Shown: piece after piece, positions 55,484 through 64,000 of the stretch
Layout: the number at the start of each line of letters is the position of its first letter
Numbering within the stretch: position 1 is the stretch's first letter
Assembly (NCBI RefSeq): GCF_963678635.1
Contig: NC_087070.1
Span: forward strand, 6,232,539-6,296,538
DNA length: 64,000 bases
Origin: Symsagittifera roscoffensis
Lineage: Eukaryota > Xenacoelomorpha > Acoela > Convolutidae
Reading direction: 5' to 3'
Made by a program: the position numbers and the translations under genes
Notes under the pieces: model-generated
Databases searched by the model: none
Told to the model about the DNA's origin: nothing
Seen by the model: only the letters and a program-made list of their open reading frames with translations

Positions 55484-58400
55484 CTAAATTGTGAACTTTG
55501 TTTGAAATAAATTATTTTTCCTCTTTGTTTTAAGACTTTTTTATAGCACTTATTTTGCATAGTACAATATATATTTTTTAAAAATGTGTATAAGACACTG
55601 TGTAATAGACCAATTAGCCGCGGATGAGGGGCTAAATTGTCTAATAAATACAAGCTTTAATAGATCAAATTGAAAATCAAGGAAAGGGGTGACTTTTTTC
55701 TACTATTTTAAAAACAGTTTATCTTTTAATAAGCAAGGCAATACGTTTGCAAACTAACTCTTGATCGTTAGCAGCATCTTAAACTTTTTCTACACATGAT
55801 ACAAATCGTGAAACAAATTTTTAATTATCATCCCGAACGAATCCCTCCCCCCCCCATCCAACCCCCCAAATCAACATCACTGTTCAAACTCACTTGAGCA
55901 AAGAAGTCTCCGACATTCTCGCCCGTTCCATAAACGACGCCGTCCCTGCCCCCACCCCTCCTCCCCGGCTATTGGCCCGCTGACCCCCCTTCACCCCCTG
56001 ATCTGAGGCCCCTCCCGCTCCCCTCCGTGCGTGGGGGTTGAAGTGGTCTGATTTGAGTATGCGTCCTATCTCCCGTTTAATCAGATCAATGTCTGGTCGT
56101 TTGAAGCAGATCCACACGATGTAAGTGGAAAACGTGTACCTAAATCAAACTTTATCTCACCAAATTTCTAGCTACACTGTTCCGGCACACTATTTTCTTG
56201 AACAATATTTCCTTTTGGTTTGGCGTTTAGTTGAAAAATAGTGTCCCTTTTCTGTTTTTTTTTATGTCAACAAAATTTTACGTAATCATTTTTTTTTAGC
56301 TTTTTTAAGACGATACAAAGACCTTTTTTGGCAAAAATTTTCAAGTTACAGGCAAGAGGGTGGATCTAATTTTTTTAAAGCAGTGTGGGGCAGAATTTAC
56401 AAAAAAATACAACAAAAATTTGTCGCCATTGATTTAAGTCGATCAAAAAAATTTTTCCCAGCAAACAAAATTCTTACAACCAAAAAAACTTTTTTTGATC
56501 CTTTTTAAAAATTCTCGGCAGATGAATTGCGATTCAAGGGGGCGCCATTTTTTCAACCAAATTATCTTAGTTCTCCCAAAACACCATTACACCCTATTTT
56601 GCCATGGTTTTGAAAAATTCACAGGACATTAACAAAAAAGGTCTTTCAGGTAGTGACCCTCCCTTCATCTGAAGGGCAAACAAAATCCACGCGCAAACAA
56701 AATCCGCTCCTGCCCACCGGCGATTTTTTTTCAAAAAAATTGTTGATTTTGAGCCCCCTCAAAATGAGTGTATTTGGGCGGCAGATGACTCACATTTTCT
56801 CGAAGAGTGCTCTGTCTTTGTGAAGGGAACTCACTCTGCTCTTTCCACACTCCATATGGTGTAACTCAGGCAGCTCCAATCCTATATAAACACGAAAAAA
56901 AATTATCAGAGGACGCTTCAAAAAAGTGGGAAGCATATGAATAAAACCAATAAAACAAGCCAATACGCAACTTCCCTATAAGCAAAACAAAAAAGATATT
57001 ATTGATGTCTGAATGGCTAAAGAATAACGACGTTAACCACCTTATTGAGCATCCGATCATAGAAATGGCCAAACAAGGTATGTGAACCAATTAAAAGCCG
57101 AGAGATCAAAAAAAATTCACCCGACGTAATAAAGGCCTCATTTTTAAGAACAGCACAAAAACTGATTGTTTTTAAGCTAAAAAAAAACGCATTTTAATCT
57201 TTTTTCTTGAAACAGAAACTGCGTCGAAATGGAAATGTTTCTGAAACGACCTTCTGTAGTATATATTTTTTTCTTATTAGTCATTTGATTCAAAAAGTAT
57301 GCACGCTTTATTTGCAACTGATAAGTCGGTTTAATTGTTCAAGGGTTACCGTGGTTAATGGTCCAAAAATTCCAATAAAGAGAATATAGTTTGTTCTTTT
57401 TTTTGCATCCCAAACATTTCTTTTGCTCCGCTGCACTAAAGAGAAGTTTAGTGCAGCTATTAATAAAAGTGGCTTTTCAAGAAACTGTAAATTCAATTAA
57501 ACCCTAGATGCCACAAATCTGACTCCAGAGGCCACAAATCTGACTCAACAAAGACACATGATTAGACTTTTCAGAGATTCAAAGGTTTTTCTTTAAAATA
57601 ATTTCAGCGTAGCTGCTTATGCAGAAGAGATTCACAGGGTGTGCAATATCGGTTCAATCCAGAAACGCAAACTTCTGAGAATAATTTTTGAGAAAAATCA
57701 AATTGTTTCAAAAAACGGTAAAAGAAAACAAAAGTTGACTTTTCCGAGAATCATAGCTTTTTATACTGATGCAATAAAAAAATCAGGCAACCTGTAATTT
57801 CAGTTGCACCCAAAAATCAGATTTGAAAGGGTAGTTCACCCAAAAAAAAATTAAAATTTCTGAAAATCTTCATAAAATCAAAACTTTGTCTTTTCCGAAG
57901 GGCCATAAGTTGCTGTGTTAAAAAAATAAATTGGGCGTTGTAGCTTTTGCACAGGAGCTTTCTACTACCCGATTTTTGGGTTGAACCCAGAATCTAAAAT
58001 ATGGTAGGTTAGTTTTCGAGAAAATTCAAAAATTGAAAAAAGTCAAAAAGTCTGCAAAAAAAACATTTCCAACACGTCTCAAAAAGTTAAAACAAAAAAA
58101 CCCAATCCTATTTTTTTCATTATAAACGTTTTTATCAAATTAAAATTCTAGGAAAAGATGCCGAACAAAACATTCAATTTAAATTATTGAAAACTGCGAT
58201 TAAACAATCACTTCTACGATGTGGCAATTAAGCCGAAAAACATAGGCAGACAATCTATAGCCCGACATTTTAATGGAAAAGAATATTTCAGTTTAAAAAA
58301 AACGGATCCCGGGTAGATTTGGACCAACGACCTCTGCCGTCCCAGGCTTATTCTCCACCTCAAAGCTAAGTGAGTGCCGGAAAAGCATAGAAGATTAAAT

Positions 58401-61400
58401 GCGTTATGAACCAAGATACAACTGATTCAAGTAATTCTGTCAAAAAAATTTAAAACCAAAAAGTCTATATTACAGTTTAATAACGCTTACTAATCTCGAG
58501 AGTGAAAATAACTGCCTAAAGCTTGAAAGAAAACAGTTTGTTTCAGCAATTTAGAAAAAAAAGAAAAAAATTTGCTACAACAGTTTTAAAAAAAAATTTT
58601 TAAATTAAATTTTTTTTCTTCATTTCTATAAGACTGTTTGCGGAGTCCAAGCATCATTTCTTTTTGAACAGAAGAAAATTTATTTTAAGCATAAACCGCG
58701 TTTGGAATATAGTTAAATTTTATAAAATTGTGCTCAATTGGATATGATAAACGTAAGTCAAATTTTAGACTTTGCCTTATTCAAGAAGCTTTGTTTTTTC
58801 CAAAGCAAAATTTGCGAGATTGCTTATTGATGTCCTTTTAGTATGACGACCAACTTTCCAACCAAAGCACACCACACGTGAGAATTGACAAAATTACAAT
58901 AAGCCACAGGAGTATTTTTTTTGCAGATCTTTTTTACTTTAATGGGTTGTTACTTTAGCATTTAGAATATAGCCTAGGCTACAAACAAGTAGTTTACTAG
59001 TGTTGAGGAACATTGTGTGTGGATGTGTTTCTGCGAATAATTAGGTTCCACAAATAAAAGCCAGACTGGATTGAATGATATGTCACAAGTAAATTTTTTC
59101 AAAAGGTTGCAACTGACTTATTTGAAATAAGAACCATCTAAATGTCGAGAAAAAACCAGTTTAAAACGTTTGCTTTTGCCGCGTTACAGCAAAGAATCAT
59201 GTTAGTCTCCTCGGCGACAAAAATTTGGCTTTCAATTTAAAATATTCATATTTTTCTCTTTCATTAAACTGTTGTTAATTAGCTCTGGATCTTTCTGTTA
59301 ACCATTGGCACGTGCCAAAACAAAAAAAAATAACTTTGTTGTTCCGACAACTGAAAATGGGGAGGAACTGTGATTTCCAATTTGTTTTAGTGTTTTTTTT
59401 TCTGTTTGTTTTCCACACAAAAATCAAGTACCACAAAAAATCATCGAATTTGGCTGAAGTATATCTCATATTAAAAAAATGTTCAGTCGTAATTCGAATC
59501 ACATTGAAACTTTTTAAAAAAAATTTCCAAGTGTCGAGAAAAAGCGGTTTGAAATTTTTGCTTTTTCGTCTAACTTTGGTCGAGTAAAGCAAGCGAGCAG
59601 GTTTATTGTGCTATATTTAAGCCCTTTGCATTAGCTTATATATGCTTAGTACTAATTTCACTGGTGAAGAGTTTATTAACGCTATTTTGGAAATCAAAAT
59701 TTCAAAAAAGTCTGCAGAAAAATTGAAAAAGTTTGTGGAATTTTTTTGATTCGTTGAGATTTTTTTGTGGTTTTTTAGTCAATTTTCTTCAAAAACTGTT
59801 AAAAAATTTGTCTATTTTACAGTTTTTTGTTCAGATACTTTTAATCACATCACCCAGAAATATTGACATCAATTTGAAAAAAAAAATTGTATGTGTTTTT
59901 AAAGAGTAGTTGTTTCTTTTGTTTTTTTTTCGAAATGTAATAATGGTTGTTATTTTTTCTGGTAGTTACCCAGCAACTGTCTAACAACAGTGATAAAAGT
60001 AGATAAAATTTATCATATAAGGAAAAATCCACAGATTAACCTGAGCATAAGCAGATTCATCTACAACAATTTTGCGAACAATCATCAATACTATACAGAT
60101 AGAATCGATTCTTTTCCACCAAAAAATAAATGGATTTATGGGCCAAAATAATAGATTTTCTAGTTTATTAACTATGATGTAGATAATCTGTATGAAATAT
60201 GTATTTAATTTGTGGAGTCATAAATCTGTAGAAGTAGTTCATAATCTAATCTGTATGAAGGAAATCGTATGCTGTTTATTTTTAAAATTGTGCGAAAGCC
60301 TTGCATACACTTTCAATTTCTGGTTTTCGCTGGTGAAATATAAGTGTTCTCAAAATTAGCTATAAAAAGCAACAAGACTGCTCGTATCAGGGCGAAGCCC
60401 TGAATGTTCCGACTGCCTTTTAAGGTTTACGGAGCAGCAGTAATAACATAAAAAAAATTAAATTAAATGAAAATAAAATGAATTTTTTTTTCTAAAATTT
60501 GAAATTTTTTATGAAAATCATCCCCCCACATGCCATACAAAGTATAAGAAGATAGATTTCGTTCCTTGTAACAAGTCAATTATGGCAAATAAGCTTCGTT
60601 CAACCAATTTGGAACGATTTGTAAGACGGATTAAATCTCCGCTTACGCGTTAATAGCGCGAATTATATCGCGCGTTAATTGTCCCAAATTGGTCAAAATG
60701 GCAATATTTAAACCCTCATAAGTTTAAGAAAAATGATCACAAATGAAATATCTTTTCAAATTTAAGCTCAAGACAACAATACCTTTCGAATGATATAAAA
60801 AAATTCAGTCAAAAATGGCTAGTTAGAAAGTCGAAATTTGTCTGAAGAAAAAAAACCCACCCCGAGCACAAATATTCCGTTACTTTCGTATCGAAAGTCG
60901 GAACAACAAGTTCAAACCAGTTCTTCTCAACATTCAGAAATTTTTTTTTATTGTTGTTCAAATCCCGATTGAATATGATATACCAATCGTCCTTTTCTGA
61001 TCTTTATTTGTCGTACCTGATTTTGCGTCTGAAAACGAGGTAACAAAAAACAAAAGACACTAAAACTGACCCGAAGACATCATTCCTTCCTTCCCCCCCC
61101 CCCCCCCCCCCCACTTTCAGTTATCGGAACAACAAGCACATCATTACCCAGGCCAAACTGTGCATTTTTTGGAATTCCGCAACAAGGACGCTCTCTTTGA
61201 TCTTCATTTGTTCTTTCTTTTTCTTTGATTGTTTCCGACAAAATTTTAACATGTTTAAAGACTTGTCTCTGGATTCCAGAGACGTCACACACCAAATTAA
61301 GCGCCTATCCAGTGCACAGTTTGACCTCGTAAAGAAGAAGGCTGTAGGAAAATGAATAAATCGAATTGTTCACCTAGAATGAGGATAGAATAGTTGAATC

Positions 61401-63520
61401 CGAGTGCCTTCTCAGATGTCTGCATGTTCCTGTTGGCCTCCTCCCTCGCCTTCAGCTCCACCGCACTCATTTCGGCCACCATGCCCCTCGGCTGGTTGTC
61501 TATCTCCACTATCTTGAAGTACCTGCCACGAACACGTGAGTCATTCACACCGAACAGTATTGTTAATCCGAATGCATTTACTTCGGAAACTATTTTTTTT
61601 GAAATTTTGATCGTTTTGACATCGATTTTGCGAGTCTATCCAAAAAAAAATTTCCAAAAAGATTCTATTTTGGCAAAAAAGAAGCGTCGCTTGCGCCTTT
61701 TTTGTGAAAACCTATCAAAGTTTCTGACTTGCCGACTTCCATGGAGATATTAAATTTTGGTGTGTTTCTAAAAACTTTATTTGGATTCTAATCAGGGGGG
61801 TTTCCGCACCGGAGTTCCATGGATAATAATCGATTATATTGAGTTTTCGTGGTCTGTCTCAACAATATATGATATTAGTCGGTTATAATCGATGAAAAAT
61901 GGATTATAATGAAACTATTTTTCTTATCAATAAAGTCCGAATAAAATTACAAAATAATCGATTATAATCCATTAAGAACGGATTATAATCCTGATACTTT
62001 TTATGCCAAAATAACCCATTATAATCGATTATAATCGATTATGATGGATTTTTTCGAGAGGTTATTTGTGAAGCTTACAACTTTTCTCAAATTGATCTCA
62101 TTTCCTGTTTAATGCAGTTGCTGCGTAATACGTTTCATAAAACGTTACATTTCACTTTAAAAATTACATTTTTTGCATATAATATATACTGTGGTTTGAA
62201 CGGTGTTCCCTCCGTTTACTTTAACCCCCTCCCCCTCCCCATGTTCCACTCCCCTCAGTTTAGTTTCCCCCCGTTTACCCTGCCCCCCCTGTTTACTTTA
62301 CCCCCCATTTACTTTAACTACCCCTCAGTTTACTTTACCCCCCCCCCCTTTACCCCCCGCCCAGCCAGTTAAGCACAAGTGCTATTCGCATCCGTACCCC
62401 CCCCCCCCCTCCTATTTATTGGTAGACTTTGGGGGACTGGGTTTATGATTGACACCCCCCTCTCTTTAATTGCGGGGAGTTGAAAATTACATAAGGGGGT
62501 GACGTTAGACATGGCATTTAGTAAAAGACATGGATACTTTTTGCAAATTTCCTGCAAAACTTGCAAAAATTCTGCAAAAATAATCGAATTTAGTTCAAAA
62601 AATATAATGTATTATAATCGATTGTAATGGATTATAATGGAATTTTTTTGCAAAAATAATCGATTTCAGTGCCACAAATAATGGATTTTAATGGATTATA
62701 AAGGGTTAAAATGAATTTTTATTTTTCGAAAAAAAATCGATTTTAATGACCACATAATCAATTACGTGGTCTAAAATTGCCACAATAATGGATTACAATG
62801 ACAATATTTTAGACAACATTTTTCCATTATAATCGATTATTATCCATGGAACTCCGGTGCGGGTTTTAAATGGGTTTTTTCAGGGTTCCAATTTTATTTG
62901 GGTTCAAAAAACTGTATTTGTCGTAAACGAATCCTTCTCCATCGTGAATAAACGATATTTACCCAGCTTATCTTTCTTCAAATTCAGGAGCATACTATGG
63001 GCTAAGAAATAATTAGGAACCGATTTCAAGACCTCGTCTCAGGTGCACTTGAAAACTTTCTAGGGATGCTCGGCCAGTCAAGTAAGTTAAGTCGAGGCTC
63101 CTCTAAATTGCGCGAAGGACCGAAGGCGCGAAAGTTCTCAACCAATCAGCGCCTTTGAAGCTGTCTAAAATTGACTGCATTTTTTGTTGCTAATTTTTTA
63201 ATGAGTTTTTGAATACTGAGCTCTGATTGGTTGACAAAGTTTTCAGGCATTGGGTCCTACGCGCATGAAGGATTCCAATAGTTAAGTCAGTAGATGAAAG
63301 AGGTGCTTAGAAGAAAGTCATTTAGGCAGACATTGAATTAATCCGACGGCTTACTCACTCATTGAAATAGGTTAGTAGACTCAGAAGGAAGTTGTGAAAT
63401 GCTTGTGATTGGATAAGATACGAGAACTCTTCGGTCACACTCAATTCTGATTGGATGAGAGCCACTTCCTTCACGTTATCAAGCGTCACTTTCTGATCTG
63501 CTTCAATTGTCGTCTCCTTC
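55078..63520 (-). CDS. PPP1R36-like gene, five 3' exons (5' end outside the window)
   Basis: Five minus-strand exons join with matching phases (63520-63359, 61522-61374, 56881-56794, 56139-55894 and 55483-55078). The joined product of about 349 residues contains D-N-V-K-E-V-A-L-I, then A-L-G-F-N-Y-S-I-L-I-L-G, then H-H-M-E-C-G-K-S-R-V-S-S and K-D-R-A-L-F-E-K-M-Y-T-F-S-T-Y-I-V-W-I, then K-R-E-I-G-R-I-L-K-S-D-H-F-N-P, and S-P-V-L-R-S-L-L-P-S-T-K-E. I recognise this as the core of PPP1R36, a regulatory subunit or inhibitor of protein phosphatase 1 known mainly from testis. The assignment is from memory of family motifs, not a search. The C-terminal tail is long, acidic and Ser/Lys-rich. The N-terminal exons, and with them the start codon, are missing. 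Confidence 0.65.
55894..56139 (-). CDS. PPP1R36-like, fourth exon in the window
   Basis: The acceptor is GTTTGATTTAG and the donor GTGAGT. It opens with the best conserved block (Y-T-F-S-T-Y-I-V-W-I-C-F) and G-R-I-L-K-S-D-H-F-N-P-H, then a Gly/Ala/Arg-rich insert with R-R-G-A-G-G-A-S and R-G-G-G-V-G-A-G before M-S-E-T-S-L-L. The insert is GC-rich, unlike all flanking DNA. Confidence 0.8.
56350..56715 (+). mobile_element. Very diverged hAT-like MITE copy in an intron
   Basis: GGTGGATCTAA near the start and AAATCCGCTCCTG at the end recall the family ends; the interior has the same style of CAAAAAAATTT and GGGCGGC words but little direct identity. Weak assignment. Confidence 0.35.
56794..56881 (-). 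CDS. PPP1R36-like, third exon in the window
   Basis: The acceptor is TTTATATAG and the donor GTGAGT. It has 88 bases with phases that fit both neighbours. It encodes L-E-L-P-E-L-H-H-M-E-C-G-K-S-R-V-S-S and K-D-R-A-L-F-E-K, then two bases of the Met codon finished by the next exon. Confidence 0.82.
58303..58381 (-). repeat. tRNA-like sequence (tRNA pseudogene or SINE head)
   Basis: The minus strand reads CTTAGCTTTGAGGTGGAGA (A-box region; a D arm usually reads TTAGCTCAG-TGGTAGAG) and, 35 nt later, GGTCGTTGGTCCAAATCTACC (B-box region). CCCGGG follows. The anticodon stem is not convincing, and the B box is GGTCCAAATC instead of GGTTCAAATC. Confidence 0.5.
60602..60697. repeat. Inverted repeat with palindromic centre
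   Basis: ACCAATTTGGAAC at the left is matched by GTCCCAAATTGGT at the right; between them lie ACGCGTTAATAGCGCGAATT and ATCGCGCGTTAAT, themselves partly palindromic. It could be a small MITE or a hairpin. No target duplication is clear. Confidence 0.55.
61140..61335 (+). repeat. Dispersed repeat, copy B
   Basis: Same orientation as copy A at 310-510; see there for shared words. Confidence 0.75.
61374..61522 (-). CDS. PPP1R36-like, second exon in the window
   Basis: The acceptor is TTCGTGGCAG and the donor GTGAAC. It encodes E-Y-F-K-I-V-E-I-D-N-Q-P-R-G-M-V-A-E-M-S and K-A-R-E-E-A-N-R-N-M, a charged helix, and then the A-L-G-F-N-Y-S-I-L-I-L strand. The GC-rich coding stretch stands out from the intron DNA. 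Confidence 0.82.
61804..62862. mobile_element. 1.06-kb terminal-inverted-repeat element of ATTATAATC words
   Basis: The left end CCGCACCGGAGTTCCATGGA-TAATAATCGATTATA (61804-61838) is repeated without change in inverse at 62828-62862, 35 of 35 bases. Both ends continue into sequence dense in ATTATAATCGATTATAATC-type words (61830-62060 and 62600-62840). Flanking GTTT (61800-61803 and 62863-62866) may be a 4-bp target duplication. A C-rich tract sits in the middle. No coding frame. Family unknown. Confidence 0.8.
62215..62465 (+). repeat. C-rich tract of GTTTACTTTACCCCCC words inside the TIR element
   Basis: At least six imperfect repeats of TTTACTTTACCCCCC or similar, followed by long C runs near 62340 and 62400. 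The strand asymmetry is extreme, and the other strand could form G-quadruplexes. Confidence 0.7.
63359..63520 (-). CDS. PPP1R36-like, first exon in the window
   Basis: The acceptor is CTCGGTTTCTAG and the donor GTGAGT. It encodes K-E-T-T-I-E-A-D-Q-K-V-T-L-D-N-V-K-E-V-A-L and F-H-N-F-L-L-S-L-L-T-Y-F-N, predicted helices. It begins with one base of a split codon, so at least one more coding exon must lie upstream, beyond 63520. Confidence 0.75.
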
Positions 63521-64000
63521 CTAGAAACCGAGCAGCTGGAAGGTAACATTTTTTTCGAAAAAAATGGATGAGTTGTAGATGATTTGCTTTTGATCAGTTG
63601 AAACTATTCAAGTCAGCCTATTCTGTTACTGAAACCTTGTCAATTTTCACTAGCAATGCAGCAAAAGTTGACTTTCAAAATTGATTCAGAGTGATTGAAT
63701 TCAATTTTGACTAAAATATGACTGAATTCGAAGTTATGGGAGTAGTATTTCGTAAAATTATAATTATAGAGTTTTTAAGTTTATTGGAAAATTTGGGTGA
63801 CTAACGCGCATCATTTTTATTTGTGCTTTTAAGGTGTAAATGGAGACTGATTCCATTCCGCATCCATTTTCAAGCTTTAATTTTTTTTTATTGTGATTTT
63901 AGAACCAGCCTTACCAAAATTGAGAAAAAATCAAATAACTTTGAAAGCAAATAATTTTCGATTCAATTACAATCAATCATAGTTTTTAATTTAGTTGCTG
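63521..64000. other. PPP1R36-like intron or upstream sequence
   Basis: AT-rich, no further exon recognised before the window ends. Confidence 0.4.

Larger units (their letters stand above)
56882..61373. other. PPP1R36-like intron, 4.5 kb
   Basis: It holds a 17-bp tandem duplication (GCCACAAATCTGACTC, near 57510 and 57530), a tRNA-like sequence at about 58303-58381, an inverted-repeat hairpin at 60602-60697, a C run near 61095, and copy B of the dispersed repeat at 61140-61335. No other gene is supported. Confidence 0.55.

Noticed and set aside
62112-62448. Proline/leucine-rich open frames
   Set aside because: They translate the C-rich repeat tract and have no independent support.

Overview
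The window is nuclear DNA of a multicellular animal. It is AT-rich and intron-rich, and it holds an animal-specific Eph receptor gene, a second gene best matched to the protein phosphatase 1 regulator PPP1R36, and several kinds of eukaryotic transposons. I cannot fix the phylum from sequence alone; an invertebrate is most likely.

Layout. 1-7204 is intergenic and full of repeats: a dispersed repeat, two small inverted-repeat elements, a tRNA-like relic, and a decayed BEL/Pao retroelement pol fragment (minus strand) that runs into a 150-bp-arm palindrome. 7205-30149 (plus) is a 16-exon Eph-family receptor gene. Every splice junction has GT..AG ends and the phases match throughout, giving a predicted protein of about 1107 residues: signal peptide, ephrin-binding domain, Cys-rich and EGF-like region, two fibronectin III domains, transmembrane helix, juxtamembrane region, kinase-fold domain and SAM domain. 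The kinase domain looks catalytically dead: HRD reads H-K-V, DFG reads G-F-D, the glycine loop is degenerate and the activation segment has no tyrosine. It keeps the VxxK lysine and the helix C glutamate.

30150-37069 carries a diverged tandem array of roughly 350-460 bp units, an 18-bp tandem repeat, copies of a hAT-like MITE family and a dead non-LTR retrotransposon. 37076-52992 is a 15.9-kb Maverick/Polinton element with long terminal inverted repeats and a perfect 6-bp target duplication (AATGGA). It has recognisable remains of major capsid, minor capsid, retroviral-type integrase, packaging ATPase and protein-primed DNA polymerase B genes, nearly all broken by stops and frameshifts. Its long middle part holds unassigned ORFs, an internal duplication, an array of CCAAT boxes and a 60-bp tandem array with four perfect TGACGTCA (CRE-type) sites upstream of the polymerase genes.

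53000-54900 is repeats. 55078-63520 (minus) is the 3' part of the PPP1R36-like gene: five consecutive exons with consistent phases, whose 5' end lies beyond the window. One of its introns holds a 1.06-kb inverted-repeat element built of ATTATAATC/GATTATAAT words around a C-rich core. The Eph and PPP1R36-like genes are convergent, and the Polinton sits in the space between their 3' ends.
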